Assembly (NCBI RefSeq): GCF_026157085.1
Contig: NZ_JANPVN010000001.1
Coordinates: forward strand, 2,475,782 to 2,539,781
Source: Sphingomicrobium arenosum
GTDB lineage: Bacteria; Pseudomonadota; Alphaproteobacteria; Sphingomonadales; Sphingomonadaceae
Reading direction: 5' to 3'
DNA: 64,000 bases
This document shows, piece by piece, positions 27,900 through 39,682 of this stretch (position 1 is the first letter of the stretch; every line of letters begins with the position of its first letter). The translations under genes and the position numbers were made by a program. The notes under the pieces were generated by a model, which was not told the DNA's origin, ran no database searches, and saw nothing but the letters and a program-made list of their open reading frames with translations.

Positions 27900-29036
27900 C
27901 TAGAGCGTTTTTTCGTAGACGCGATAGGTGTGGTTGGTGCCGGCCCCGGGGAGTTGGGCGATGCTCATCATGCCCTGATTGTCCTCGAGCACCCAGCCGA
28001 ACTCGCCCCAGTTGATGCCATATTTGTCGACGCAGACGCGGCGGGTGAATTCGATCATCATGAAGGCGAGCTGGGTCGCCATGCGGCCCTTCTGGTGCGA
28101 TTTGCGCACCCCCATGAGCGGCACGCGCACACGGCTGGTAATGGGGCGGCGCAGGCGCCAGTGCAGCTTGGCCCAGCCGAAGGGCAGCAGCTTGCCATCG
28201 AGGTCGGCGATCAGTTCGTTGATGTCGGGGATGGTCAGCATGAAGGCGACCGCCTCGCCATCGACTTCGGCGATCTTGACGAGATCCTCGACGATGATCG
28301 GTTTCAATTTCTTGCCCGCATAAGCGATCTCGGCATCGGTCAGCGGGATATAGCCCCAATTGTCCGACCAGGCGTCGTTCAAGATATCGAGGATGATCGC
28401 GGCTTCCTCGTCGAATTTCGACTTGTCGACGTCGCGGATGCGGATGCGCGGGTTCTTCTCACCCAGCTGGATGAGCTTGTCGATTACCGGGATCATGTCG
28501 ATGCGAATATCGAGCGCGAAGGTGTGGAGGTCCTTGACCTTGGTATAGCCCGCCGCCTCGACCCAGCCCTCGTAGGCGGGGCGATGATGGCCCATCATGA
28601 CCATCGGCTTTTCCTCGAAACCGTCGATGAGGAGCCCGGGTTCGTCCCAGATCGACAGCGAGAAGGGGCCGACCGCTTGGCCGATGCCCTTGGCGCGGAG
28701 CCAGTCCTCGGCGGCGGCGATGAGCGCGGCGGCGGCCTCTACGTCCTTGGCCTCGAACAGCCCCCAATGGCCCTGTCCGGGATAGCGTTCGATCCACAAA
28801 TGATCGATGTGCGCGCTGATGCGGCCGACGACCTCCTCGCCGCGACGGGCGAGGAAAAGCTGCAATTCGCCATGACCGAACCAGGGGTTCTGCCGAGGAT
28901 TCAGCAGGGCCTTCACTTCGGCTTTCAGCGGCGGCACCCAATAAGGATCATCGGCATAGATCGACCATGGAAGATCGACGAAGGCGTCGAGGTCGGCGCG
29001 GCCCTCGACCGGCGTGATGCGAAGCGCGTTTGACAT
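27900..29036 (-). CDS. GNAT-like N-acyltransferase, candidate bacterial ceramide synthase (bCerS)
   Basis: A 378-residue cytoplasmic protein related to E. coli YghO and to the Caulobacter N-acyltransferase of ceramide synthesis. It opens RITPVEGRADLDAFVDLPW followed by YADDPYWVPPL, with a GNAT-like acyl-CoA loop near RKSHQKGRMATQL. In Caulobacter such a protein acylates the sphingoid base made by serine palmitoyltransferase. Here spt, acp and a CerR-like gene lie 7 kb away, so a ceramide role is a good inference, though not proven by sequence. Older annotations of this family carry unrelated names. Confidence 0.65.
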   Translation of the reverse strand: MSNALRITPVEGRADLDAFVDLPWSIYADDPYWVPPLKAEVKALLNPRQNPWFGHGELQLFLARRGEEVVGRISAHIDHLWIERYPGQGHWGLFEAKDVEAAAALIAAAEDWLRAKGIGQAVGPFSLSIWDEPGLLIDGFEEKPMVMMGHHRPAYEGWVEAAGYTKVKDLHTFALDIRIDMIPVIDKLIQLGEKNPRIRIRDVDKSKFDEEAAIILDILNDAWSDNWGYIPLTDAEIAYAGKKLKPIIVEDLVKIAEVDGEAVAFMLTIPDINELIADLDGKLLPFGWAKLHWRLRRPITSRVRVPLMGVRKSHQKGRMATQLAFMMIEFTRRVCVDKYGINWGEFGWVLEDNQGMMSIAQLPGAGTNHTYRVYEKTL

Positions 29037-29172
29037 GGCGCAAAGCGCTAACCGCGAATGAATGATTTGTCATCCTGGCTTCAGCTTCGTTTTGATAAAA
29101 GACCGAAATCCAGGCCGCTGCCATCAGCTTGCCCTATTTGGCGGTAAAAGGCGCAAGATAGAGACACGCATC

Positions 29173-30300
29173 ATGACCTTCGAGAGCAAGACCATCGCCC
29201 CCGCCGAGACGGGCTTCATGCTGGCCGGCGCGTCGGCCCGCACGGCTGCGCCCGTGCGCAAGGCGGTGAAGAAAAGCAATGACGACAAGGCGATGCTCAA
29301 GGCCGCTGCGCAGCTGACGCGCGACCTCAACCGTCCCGATGCGCGCATCTTCTGGGCCGACATGCTCGGCTCGGTGCTGCTAGGTTATCTCGGACTGGCC
29401 GCGACGATCCTCGTCGGGCCGATGGCGCTCAAGCTCGTCTTCGGGGCGATGGCGACGCTGGCGCTCTATCGCGCCGGCAGCTTCATCCACGAAATTTCGC
29501 ACATCAAGCGTGGCGACCTGCCCTATTTCCGGCTGGCGTGGAACGCGCTGGTCGGGGTACCGCTGTTCGCGCCGTCCTTCATGTACGAGGGTGTCCACAA
29601 CCAGCATCACGCCAAGACCAAGTTCGGGACCATCGAGGACCCGGAATATCTGCCGCTTGCCTCGATGAAGCCCTGGAGCCTGCCGCTGTTCATGCTGTTC
29701 GGCACGCTGGCGCCGGTGCTGCTCCTCTTCCGCTTTGCCGTGCTCGCACCGCTGAGCTTCTTCTCGCGCCGCCTGCGCCGCCAGGTCGTCGAGAAATATT
29801 CGGGGCTGCAGATCAATCCCGATTTCCGCCGCGCCTGGCCCGAGGGCGAGTTCGCCAGGCAATTCACCTATCAGGAAGTGGGCAGCGTCATCTGGAGCTG
29901 GCTGCTGATCGGTTCGGTGGCGAGCGGGGTGGTGCCGCTGTCGGCCTTCGTCACCTTCATGGTGGTGGCCTGCGCGCTGATGGGCTTGAACCAGCTGCGC
30001 ACGCTGGTCGCGCATCTGTGGGAGAATGACGAGCGCCAGCCGGTGTCGGTGACCGAGCAGTATCTCGACAGTGTCAACGTGCCGCCGCCCAACCTCCTGT
30101 CCGCTTTGTGGGCGCCGGTGGGCCTGCGCTATCACGCGCTGCATCACCTGCTGCCGGGTGTGCCTTACCATAATCTCGGCAAGGCGCATGCGCGGCTGTC
30201 GAGCGAACTGGAAGCGGGGTCGGCCTATCATCGGACGACCGCCACGGGGCTGTGGCCGCTGGTCGCGAACCTCGCGCGTCAGACGCTCAAGAGCCGCTAA
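29173..30300 (+). CDS. Membrane fatty acid desaturase
   Basis: A di-iron membrane desaturase/hydroxylase-type protein of about 375 residues. All three histidine boxes are present: HEISH (in SFIHEISHIKRG), HNQHH (in VHNQHHAKTKFG) and HALHH near the C-terminus, followed by VPYHNLGKAH. Four or so hydrophobic segments flank the boxes. The variable N-terminus (about 45 residues) is rich in Ala and Lys. ATG at 29173 is used; the open frame to 29062 is not coding-like. It may act on fatty acyl lipids or on sphingoid chains; the sequence does not say. Confidence 0.9.
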   Translation: MTFESKTIAPAETGFMLAGASARTAAPVRKAVKKSNDDKAMLKAAAQLTRDLNRPDARIFWADMLGSVLLGYLGLAATILVGPMALKLVFGAMATLALYRAGSFIHEISHIKRGDLPYFRLAWNALVGVPLFAPSFMYEGVHNQHHAKTKFGTIEDPEYLPLASMKPWSLPLFMLFGTLAPVLLLFRFAVLAPLSFFSRRLRRQVVEKYSGLQINPDFRRAWPEGEFARQFTYQEVGSVIWSWLLIGSVASGVVPLSAFVTFMVVACALMGLNQLRTLVAHLWENDERQPVSVTEQYLDSVNVPPPNLLSALWAPVGLRYHALHHLLPGVPYHNLGKAHARLSSELEAGSAYHRTTATGLWPLVANLARQTLKSR

Positions 30301-30323
30301 CGGCTGCGCCGACGTGGCGGCGC

Positions 30324-31421
30324 TTACTCTTCCGATCGAATGAGAATGGCTTCGCCCAGTGCGGCGAAGAGCATCACCGGTCCCCATGTCGCGAGCAGGG
30401 GCGAATAGACGCCTGCATTGCCCATCGCGAGGCTGAAATTGTCGGCCACGAAATAGGCGAAGCCCAAAGCCATGCCGATCACCGCGCGCAGCAGGAGCTG
30501 GCCCGAGCGGGCGAGGCCGAAGGCGGCGACGGCGGCCAGCAGCGGCATGAGGATGGTCGAGATGGGCCCCGTGATCTTGTGCCACCAGCCCGCGCGCGCG
30601 ACGGTGGTCGACAGCTCCGCGGCCTCGAGATCGTCGATGGTGCGGCCCAGTTCGACGATGTTCAATGCCTCGGGATCGACCTTGGCGAGGCGGAACTGCG
30701 CGGGTTCGACCCCTTGAAGGCCGGTTTCGCGTGCCGTCTCGGTCACGAGGTTCATCTCGGCATCGTAGCGGCGGATATTCTCGAACGCCCAGCGATCGCC
30801 GTAGGGCCGGGCGCGCTCGACCTCGACGATACGCGCGACGCTGCCCGCCTCGCGTTCGTAGAGGGTGAGGCCCGACAGCTGGAAGTCCATGCCCCGACCC
30901 GAGGCGCGGCGCGCGTGGACGAGGGTGCCGTCCTGCGCCAGCCAGATGTTGGCATAGATGCCGGTGTCGGGCGGGATGGGCTCATAGTCGCTGTCCTTCC
31001 ACGCGTTGATGACGCGGGCGGAATCCACCACCACCGCCTCGTTGAAGGCGAACAGGAGGCCGCCGAGCCCCGCCGCCGCGATGATCAGCGGCGCGAGGAT
31101 CTGGTGCGCCGACAGGCCCGCCGCCTTCATCGAGATCACTTCGCTATTCTGGTTCAGGCCGGCAAAGGCGATGAGGCAGCCCAAGAGCACCGAGAAGGGG
31201 AGGAAGCGGCTGACGAGCATGGGCAGGCGCAGGCTGGCGTAGCGCCACAGGTCGGCCTCGCTGTTTCCCTCGATGGCGAGGATCTTGCCGCTCTCGCCCA
31301 AGAGATCGAGCATCAGGAGGACGAGCACCAGCGCCACCAGCACGGCGAGGCTGCGGGTCACCATCAGCTTGACCATGTAGAGCGCGAGGCGGCGCGAGGG
31401 CATGAAATCCATGTTGATCAT
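30324..31421 (-). CDS. lptG: LPS export permease LptG
   Basis: Half of the LptB2FG ABC exporter that lifts lipopolysaccharide-type lipids from the inner membrane. The 365-residue protein has three N-terminal helices, a periplasmic beta-jellyroll region and three C-terminal helices; LFAFNEAVVVDSARVINAWKDSD and HKITGPISTILMPLLAAVAAF are typical. It starts at ATG 31421 within an ATGA overlap with lptF. Sphingomonads replace LPS with glycosphingolipids, which makes the cargo here uncertain. Confidence 0.92.
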   Translation of the reverse strand: MINMDFMPSRRLALYMVKLMVTRSLAVLVALVLVLLMLDLLGESGKILAIEGNSEADLWRYASLRLPMLVSRFLPFSVLLGCLIAFAGLNQNSEVISMKAAGLSAHQILAPLIIAAAGLGGLLFAFNEAVVVDSARVINAWKDSDYEPIPPDTGIYANIWLAQDGTLVHARRASGRGMDFQLSGLTLYEREAGSVARIVEVERARPYGDRWAFENIRRYDAEMNLVTETARETGLQGVEPAQFRLAKVDPEALNIVELGRTIDDLEAAELSTTVARAGWWHKITGPISTILMPLLAAVAAFGLARSGQLLLRAVIGMALGFAYFVADNFSLAMGNAGVYSPLLATWGPVMLFAALGEAILIRSEE

Positions 31422-32659
31422 GAGCTGGCGGCCTCCCCCGCGTTGCGTTCGGCCTCGCGGCGGGCGAGCGCGCGGGCGCGCGGGTTGGGCAGCACCTTCT
31501 TCACCGCCTTGGCGATGGAGGCGAAGGCGGCCTCGAGCGCGCCGATGGGTTGGCCGCCGGGGCGGTGGGCGATGACGTGGTACATCCAGCCGATCATGAT
31601 GATGAAGGCGAAGAAAGGCGTGTAGAGCGCGAGTTCGGGATTGAGGCGCCCCTGTGCGCCCGCGCCCTGCGCATATTGGTTGATCTTGTGATAGGTCACG
31701 ACGGTGACGATGGCGACGAAGATGCCGAGCGAGGAGGATGATCGCTTGGGCGGTACGGCGAGCGCGACCGCGAGCAGCGGCAGCATCAGCATCATGATGA
31801 CCTCGACGAGCCGGAAATGCAGGTTGGCGCGCGCGGCGAGGCGATTGTCGAGACTGGCCTCGGGGGTGAAATAGGCGAGGCGGGTCAGCTCCGGCAGGTA
31901 AAGCTCGCGGATCTGGTCGAGCCCGCGTTCACGGAAACTGCCGACCTGCGGCAGGCTGACGGGCAGGTCGTAGCTGTCGAAGGCGAGCGTGCGCGGCGTG
32001 GCGAAGCCGGGCTCGTCCTGGATCAGGCGACCGTTCTTGAGGCGGAAGATGATGGTGTCGGGATCGTCGGTGGCGAGGAATTCGCCGCGCTCGGCGGTGG
32101 CGGCGACGTCCATCTCGTCAGTCTTCAGCGAGACGAAGATGCCCGACAGGTCGCTGCCCTCGTCCTCCGACTTGTCGATGCGCAGCGTCAGATTGTCGCC
32201 GAGGCGGTTGAACTCGCCGACCTTGATCGAGGCACCGAGCGTGCCCGAGCGCAAATCGAACTGGAGGCCTTCGTAATTGTAGCGCGTATAGGGCTCGACA
32301 TAGGAGACGATGAAGAGGTTCAGCGCCATGAGCGCTAGCGCATACATGTAGGGCACACGCAACATGCGGCCATAGCCCACGCCGATGCCGCGCAAGGCGT
32401 CGAGCTCGGAGGACAGGGCGAGGCTGCGGAAGGCGAGGAGGATGCCGAGGAGAAGCCCGATCGGGATGCCCAGCGCGAAATATTCGGGCAGCATGTTGGC
32501 GAGCAGTTGCCACACCACGCTGACCGGCCCGCCCGCAGAGATGACGAAGTCGAACAGGCGCAGCATCTTGTCGAGCACCAGCAGCATCGCCGCGAGCAGC
32601 AGCGTGCCGACCAGCGGGACGAAAATGGCTCGTCCGAGGTAGCGGTCGATCAGCGCCAT
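31418..32659 (-). CDS. lptF: LPS export permease LptF
   Basis: Partner of LptG in the LptB2FG exporter. 413 residues with the same six-helix/jellyroll layout: opens DRYLGRAIFVPLVGTLLLAA; contains the YFALGIPIGLLLGILLAF helix and the LSSELDALRGIGVGYGRML coupling segment that contacts LptB. Cotranslated with lptG. The frame continues upstream to 32776, but homology begins at MALIDRYL. Confidence 0.92.
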   Translation of the reverse strand: MALIDRYLGRAIFVPLVGTLLLAAMLLVLDKMLRLFDFVISAGGPVSVVWQLLANMLPEYFALGIPIGLLLGILLAFRSLALSSELDALRGIGVGYGRMLRVPYMYALALMALNLFIVSYVEPYTRYNYEGLQFDLRSGTLGASIKVGEFNRLGDNLTLRIDKSEDEGSDLSGIFVSLKTDEMDVAATAERGEFLATDDPDTIIFRLKNGRLIQDEPGFATPRTLAFDSYDLPVSLPQVGSFRERGLDQIRELYLPELTRLAYFTPEASLDNRLAARANLHFRLVEVIMMLMLPLLAVALAVPPKRSSSSLGIFVAIVTVVTYHKINQYAQGAGAQGRLNPELALYTPFFAFIIMIGWMYHVIAHRPGGQPIGALEAAFASIAKAVKKVLPNPRARALARREAERNAGEAASS

Positions 32660-32775
32660 TATTCTCCCGTTCATCAACCGACCATGAAAATGCCCAAATT
32701 CCGACCATAAGGGACGGCTGGGGCGCCTCGTGAGGCGCGGCTGCCCCCTGTGCCCATAGCCCGGAAGCCAAGTCA

Positions 32776-33294
32776 ATGATCTCCAAACCGCTGTTTGCCG
32801 TCAAAAGTGCCGCACTGCTCGCGCTGGCCGCCACGGGGCTCGCCAGTCCGGCGCAGGCCGCGGTGAGCGTCCTTGGCGACATCGCCGCCTGCGATGCTGG
32901 CAAGCCGGCGGTGCTGATCCGCGTCTCGGGCTTCAAGGAGCAGCGCGGCAAGATCCGCCTGTCGCTCTATGACGGCAATCCCGACAATTGGCTGGAAGGC
33001 GGCAAGAAAATCCATCATGTCACGGTCGACGTGCCCTCGCGCGGCGATGTCGATGTCTGTGTCGCGGTGCCGCGGCCGGGCACTTATGCCTTCGCGCTGC
33101 AGCACGATCTCGACAATGACAAGGAAATGAGCCGCCGCGACGGCGGGGCCTTTTCCAACAATCCGAGCATCACGCTGCTCGATCGCAAGCCCAAGTTTCG
33201 CGAGGCCGCCTTTACCGTGGGCAATGGCACCAAGCGGATGGGCATCCGCCTCCTGTATTTGAAGGGCCTGTCGATCGGGCCCTGGCGCAAGTAG
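32776..33294 (+). CDS. DUF2141 family exported protein
   Basis: A 172-residue secreted protein. The signal peptide ends near AQAAVSV (about residue 29). The DUF2141 core is seen in VLIRVSGFKEQRGKIRLSLYD and TYAFALQHDLDNDKEMSRR, which carries a conserved acidic calcium-like loop. Function unknown. It diverges from lptF by 116 bases and converges on the sensor kinase gene. Confidence 0.85.
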   Translation: MISKPLFAVKSAALLALAATGLASPAQAAVSVLGDIAACDAGKPAVLIRVSGFKEQRGKIRLSLYDGNPDNWLEGGKKIHHVTVDVPSRGDVDVCVAVPRPGTYAFALQHDLDNDKEMSRRDGGAFSNNPSITLLDRKPKFREAAFTVGNGTKRMGIRLLYLKGLSIGPWRK

Positions 33295-33303
33295 CGCCGC
33301 GGG

Positions 33304-35295
33304 TCAGCCGAGCGCGCTTCGCGGGGCGGGCTTGATCGCCGACTTGAGCGCATCAGCCACCGATTTCGACAAGGCACCGACCGTGAAGGGCTTGCGCAGC
33401 AGTTCATGGTCGGCGAGCTCGTCGCTCTGGTCATCGCCGACATAGCCGGTGACGAACAGCACGGCGAGATCGGGCTCGCGCGCTTTCAAATGGCGAACGA
33501 GTTCGGTGCCGGTCATCTCGGGCATGATGACGTCGGAGATGACGAGGTCGAACTTGCCCGGTTCGAACAGCGCCAATGCCTCGTCGCCGCTGCCGCAGCT
33601 GACGGGGTCGTAGCCCAAATCCTCCAGCGCGCCGACGGTGGCGGTGCGCACGCGTGGATCGTCCTCGACGAGGAGGATGCGCGCGTTGGCGCAGACCATG
33701 CTGTCGTCCTGGTCGTGGGCGAGGGGGTCGGCGGGCACGGCCTGCGGCGCATTGGCCTCGAGCGCGGTGCGCGGCAAGTAGATGGACACGGTGGTGCCGG
33801 TGCCGACCTTGGTGTCGATGCCGATGTCGCCACCCGACTGGTGCGCGAAGCCGAAAATCTGCGACAGGCCGAGCCCGGTGCCCTTGCCCACTTCCTTGGT
33901 GGTGAAGAAGGGTTCGAAGGCGCGCTCGCGCACTTCCTCGCTCATCCCCTTGCCGGTGTCGGACACCGAGACGCGGACATAATCGCCGGCGCGGATGTCG
34001 CCGACCTCGCCATCGCCCAGCGTCACGTTCCTGGCGCTGATGACGAGTTGTCCCTCGCCCTCCATCGCGTCGCGGGCATTGAGCGCGAGGTTGAGCAAGG
34101 CGTTTTCGAACTGGTGGGCATCAACGAAGACGGGCCAGGTCTCGTCGGCCATGGCATAGGTGATGTTGATCTGTTCGCCGAGCGTGCGGTCGAGCAGCTC
34201 GCGCATCGAGCCGATCATAGCGCCAGCCTCGACGCGTTCAGGGAGCAGCGGCTCGGCGCGGGCGAAGGAGAGCAGGCGGCGGGTCAGCGCGGCGGCGCGG
34301 GTGGCCCCCTCCATCGCATTGGTGAGGTGGGCCATGAGGTCGCGGCGCGGGCCGTCGATGTGGCGGCGCGCAAGGTCGAGCCCGCCGACGACAACCGCGA
34401 GCATGTTGTTGAAGTCGTGCGCGATGCCGCCGGTCAGCTGGCCGACGGCTTCCATCTTCTGGGCCTGGCGGAGGCGGGCTTCGGCGGCCTCGCGCTCCTC
34501 GGCCTCGGCACGCAGCGCCTCGTTGGCGGCGGACAGTTCGGCGGTGCGCTCGGCGACGGCTTCCTCGAGCGCATCGGCGCGCTCGGTCTCCTGCTCGGCT
34601 TCCTTTCGGGTGAGCGCATATTGGCGCAGCACCTCGAAGGCGAGCCCGCCGAGGAAAATGGCGATGAGCCCCGAAATGGCCCCGAGCCAGATGAGATAGT
34701 CGTTGAGGCGGTTGGCGCGCGCGGCGAACAGCTGGGTCGCGTCGATCGAGGAAGACAGCGCCTCGCGCTCCGCATCGGCGATATCCTGAAGCGCGCTGCG
34801 CAGCCTCGGCCCCGTGGTCGAGCGACCAGCCGCATAATAGAGGCTGACCCCGCCTTCTCGCTGCTTTGCGGCGGCGGCGCGGGCGGCGGCCGAAAGCTCG
34901 TCGTCGCGGGCGTTGAAGAGGGCAACGAGCTGCTCGACCCGCTCGCGCTGCTCGGGGCGGGCGCGGGTGAGGCGGTAGAGCTGGTTCAGCTGCTGCCGGG
35001 CGAGGCGCCAATTGTTGTAGTAGAGATTGCCGCTCTCGGTCTCCTCGTCGAGGACGAAGCGGCCGAGCGCGGCCTCGGAGCGCGACATGCTGGCATCGAG
35101 CGTGCGGGTGAGCAGGGTGACGTCATAGGCGGCGCGCTCGCGCTCCATGGCCGCATCGCGGGCACCGGACGAGACCGAGACGAGCCAGATCGTGCCGAGC
35201 AGGGCGAGCATGGCCATGAGGCCGATGACCGCGACTCCGGCGCGTCGCCACTCGGCCGCGCCCTTCTGTTCCCCACCCGTCATTGGCTCGACCAT
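33304..35295 (-). CDS. Hybrid sensor histidine kinase/response regulator with CHASE3-type sensor
   Basis: About 663 residues. Two membrane helices (about 22-43 and 203-225) flank a helical CHASE3-like periplasmic sensor. A coiled coil, HisKA with phospho-His in [15 protein letters not shown], and HATPase with [10 protein letters not shown] and [11 protein letters not shown] follow. The C-terminal receiver has [14 protein letters not shown] (phospho-Asp) and Lys in LLRKPFTVG. The HisKA/HDFNN type is frequent in alphaproteobacteria. The ATG at 35295 is a choice; GTG 35307 or ATG 35283 are alternatives. Signal unknown. Confidence 0.93.
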   Translation of the reverse strand: MVEPMTGGEQKGAAEWRRAGVAVIGLMAMLALLGTIWLVSVSSGARDAAMERERAAYDVTLLTRTLDASMSRSEAALGRFVLDEETESGNLYYNNWRLARQQLNQLYRLTRARPEQRERVEQLVALFNARDDELSAAARAAAAKQREGGVSLYYAAGRSTTGPRLRSALQDIADAEREALSSSIDATQLFAARANRLNDYLIWLGAISGLIAIFLGGLAFEVLRQYALTRKEAEQETERADALEEAVAERTAELSAANEALRAEAEEREAAEARLRQAQKMEAVGQLTGGIAHDFNNMLAVVVGGLDLARRHIDGPRRDLMAHLTNAMEGATRAAALTRRLLSFARAEPLLPERVEAGAMIGSMRELLDRTLGEQINITYAMADETWPVFVDAHQFENALLNLALNARDAMEGEGQLVISARNVTLGDGEVGDIRAGDYVRVSVSDTGKGMSEEVRERAFEPFFTTKEVGKGTGLGLSQIFGFAHQSGGDIGIDTKVGTGTTVSIYLPRTALEANAPQAVPADPLAHDQDDSMVCANARILLVEDDPRVRTATVGALEDLGYDPVSCGSGDEALALFEPGKFDLVISDVIMPEMTGTELVRHLKAREPDLAVLFVTGYVGDDQSDELADHELLRKPFTVGALSKSVADALKSAIKPAPRSALG

Positions 35296-35321
35296 AAGCG
35301 AACGCACCGATGGTTAAAAGG

Positions 35322-36563
35322 TCAGATACATCCGGTCTTCTTGCCGGCCCGTTCGAACATGCCGAGAATGTCGCCGACCTGTTCGTCCGAATGCAGTGCG
35401 CAGAGCGAGCAGCGCAGGAGTGTCATCCCCGCGGGCGTCGCGGGCGGGCGCGCGAGATTGACGTAAAGGCCCTCGTGGAGGAGCGCTTCCCACATCATGG
35501 CGCCTTTTTCGAGGTCGGGCATGATGACGCTGATGATCGCCGATTGCGGCTCCTTGGTGCCAAGGATGAAGCCCATGTCGGTGAGCCCCTTGTGGAGGCG
35601 GCGCGAGTTTTTCCAGAGGTGCTCGCGCTTGTCCTTGGCCGTCATGATCTTGCGGATCGAGGTCGCGGCAGTGGCGACGACGCTGGGCGGCAGCGAGGCG
35701 GTGAAGACATAGCCGCGGCTGACGAGGCGCATGATCTCGAACTTGGGATGGTTGGAGACGCAATAGCCGCCGACCGTGCCGACCGACTTGGAGAAGGTGC
35801 CGATGATGAAGTCGACATCGTCGATCACGCCCTGCGCTTCGCACACGCCGCGGCCATGTTCGCCGATGAAGCCCATCGAATGGGCTTCGTCGACCAGCAC
35901 CATGGCGCCATATTTCTTGGCGAGCGGGACCATCTTGTCCAAGGGCGCGACGTCGCCGAGCATCGAATAGACGCCCTCGAGGATGACGAGCTTGCCGGCG
36001 CCTTCGGGCAGGCGCTTCAGGCGCTTTTCCAGCGCTTCGATGTCATTGTGGCGGAAGGGCACGACATTGGCGTTGCCCATCGCGCAGCCATCGAAGATGG
36101 AGGCGTGGCTGTCCACGTCGAGGATGATGTAGTCATCCTTGCCCGCGATCGTCGAGATGATGCCGGTGTTGGCGAGATAGCCCGTCGAGAAGACCATCGC
36201 ATGGTCCATGTCGAAGAACTCGCGCAGCGCTTCTTCCACGTCCTTGTGACCGGCATAGGTGCCGTTGAGGACGCGGCTGCCGGTGGTTCCGGCACCGAAC
36301 TCGTCCAAGGCTTTTTTGCCCGCCGCGATGACGTCGGGATCGAAGGTCATGTCCATGTAATTATAGGTGCCGAGCAGGATCGTCTCGCGGCCGTTGCAGA
36401 TGGCGACGGTGGGCGAGACGACGCGTTCCATGACGAGGTTGAAGGGGTCGGTGACCCCGGTCGCCAGCAGCGCCTCGCGCTGGTCGATCAGCGGCTGGAA
36501 CTTGTCGAACAGGTCGCCGCCGGTCGGGGCACCGCCTGCGAGGTTCGCACCGGTGCCGCTCAC
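35322..36563 (-). CDS. spt: Serine palmitoyltransferase
   Basis: PLP enzyme condensing serine with palmitoyl thioester to 3-ketodihydrosphingosine, the entry to sphingolipids. 413 residues. The PLP Lys is Lys259 in TFSKSVGTVGGY; His153 (DSHASIFDG), Asp225 and His228 (VDEAHSMGF) sit at positions offset by six from the well-known Sphingomonas paucimobilis enzyme. The start is GTG 36563, overlapping the acp stop by 4 bases, which couples the enzyme to its carrier protein. KBL and ALAS are related folds, but the context favours SPT. Confidence 0.92.
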   Translation of the reverse strand: MSGTGANLAGGAPTGGDLFDKFQPLIDQREALLATGVTDPFNLVMERVVSPTVAICNGRETILLGTYNYMDMTFDPDVIAAGKKALDEFGAGTTGSRVLNGTYAGHKDVEEALREFFDMDHAMVFSTGYLANTGIISTIAGKDDYIILDVDSHASIFDGCAMGNANVVPFRHNDIEALEKRLKRLPEGAGKLVILEGVYSMLGDVAPLDKMVPLAKKYGAMVLVDEAHSMGFIGEHGRGVCEAQGVIDDVDFIIGTFSKSVGTVGGYCVSNHPKFEIMRLVSRGYVFTASLPPSVVATAATSIRKIMTAKDKREHLWKNSRRLHKGLTDMGFILGTKEPQSAIISVIMPDLEKGAMMWEALLHEGLYVNLARPPATPAGMTLLRCSLCALHSDEQVGDILGMFERAGKKTGCI

Positions 36564-36802
36564 TCGGCCATCTCCGTCACCGCGTCGATCAGCTGGCCGA
36601 CATTCTCGATCTCGGCCTGCTGGTTCATCGTGATGAGGATATCGAATTCGTCCTCCACCTCGGCGACGAAGTCGAGGACGGTGAGGCTGTCCCATTCGAG
36701 GTCCTGCGCGAAGCGGGTGTCTTCGGAGACGTCGACGCCTTTTTTGTTATATTCCTCGATGAGGGTGAAGAGGCGGGTTTTCACATCTGCGCGGTCGGTC
36801 AT
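36560..36802 (-). CDS. Acyl carrier protein for sphingolipid synthesis (AcpR type)
   Basis: An 80-residue carrier protein. The phosphopantetheine Ser39 is in EWDSLTVLDFVAEVEDEFDI; the protein is acidic and helical overall. Its coding end overlaps spt, and in Caulobacter an equivalent carrier beside spt is needed to supply acyl groups for ceramide synthesis. The housekeeping AcpP is not in this window. Confidence 0.92.
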   Translation of the reverse strand: MTDRADVKTRLFTLIEEYNKKGVDVSEDTRFAQDLEWDSLTVLDFVAEVEDEFDILITMNQQAEIENVGQLIDAVTEMAE

Positions 36803-37002
36803 GGTTCAAGCCCTTATGTCTGCTGGCGCGCATTGGCAATGGAAAGCGGCGAAAACGGGGCGCTGTTGGATGAAATCCGAACAGTGTCCACTTTGTCCAC
36901 TTCGTCGAACTTTGCATCGGGACGACAGCGATCCATTGGCGCGAATTGTTTCAGGACAATTCCTACTTTTCCAGTAGAAAGGGAGGAAGCCTCGGCGCGG
37001 CC

Positions 37003-37059
37003 CGACAATGGATGCGAACATTGTCGATGGCATGGATCCCAGCCTTCGCTGGGATGACG
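37003..37059. repeat. Hairpin plus half-copy of the REP-like element
   Basis: CGACAATG (37003-37010) pairs with CATTGTCG (37019-37026). Directly after it, 37031-37059 repeats the arm seen at 24293-24321, with hairpin TCCCAGC-CTTC-GCTGGGA. The half-copy lies between the convergently closing CerR-like gene and the upstream region of acp. Confidence 0.65.
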
Positions 37060-37067
37060 GGAGGGGG

Positions 37068-39061
<1,994 letters not shown>

Positions 39062-39151
39062 CTAGCGCAGTTCGCCGCAACTGGCGAGGGGGGGCGGAAA
39101 CACGTGCCCGCCGCGCCGCTTTGGTTGCTCGAAACCGAAAAAGGAGACCCC

Positions 39152-39667
39152 ATGGGCATCACCATGCAACGCATCCACCATGTCGGCGTGATCGTGACCG
39201 ATATCGAGCGCTCGATGAAATTCTACAACACGCTCTTGGGTAAGGAACCCGACATCCGCACCGATGTCGCCAACAGCGCGGGGCTGAGCCGCCAGTTCGG
39301 GGTCGGCGAGGAGGCGGGCGATGCCAAGGTCAAGATCGCTTTTTATCATATCGACAATACAAGCTTCGAGATCATCGAGGTCGAACAGCCCAATACGATG
39401 CTCGACCAGCCCGAGGTGTTTCATGCGGGCGCCAAGCATGTCTGCTTCCAGGTCGAGGATTGCGATGCGACCTATGAGAAAATGAAGGCCGAGGGCTATG
39501 AATTCGTCTCCGAGCCCTGCCATTTCGATGAAGGCCAGCCCAAGCTCGAAGGCGTGAAATGGGCATATTTCCGCGATCCCGACGGCAATTTCCTCGAGAT
39601 CATGGAGGACCCGGGCAAGGAAGGTTATGTCGGGCGCGAACCCGCCGCCGGACTGGAACCGGGCTAG
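39152..39667 (+). CDS. VOC (glyoxalase/bleomycin-resistance) family protein
   Basis: A 171-residue metal-binding VOC fold protein. The paired beta-alpha-beta modules start HHVGVIVTDIERSMKFYNTLLG and KHVCFQVEDCDATYEKMKAEG. Likely metal ligands are His in the first strand, Glu in FEIIEVEQ, His in AKHVCF and Glu in DGNFLEIME. It resembles lactoylglutathione lyase or methylmalonyl-CoA epimerase, but substrate is undetermined. AAGGAG precedes the ATG. Confidence 0.85.
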   Translation: MGITMQRIHHVGVIVTDIERSMKFYNTLLGKEPDIRTDVANSAGLSRQFGVGEEAGDAKVKIAFYHIDNTSFEIIEVEQPNTMLDQPEVFHAGAKHVCFQVEDCDATYEKMKAEGYEFVSEPCHFDEGQPKLEGVKWAYFRDPDGNFLEIMEDPGKEGYVGREPAAGLEPG

Positions 39668-39682
39668 AGTCGGGCTAGAGCT

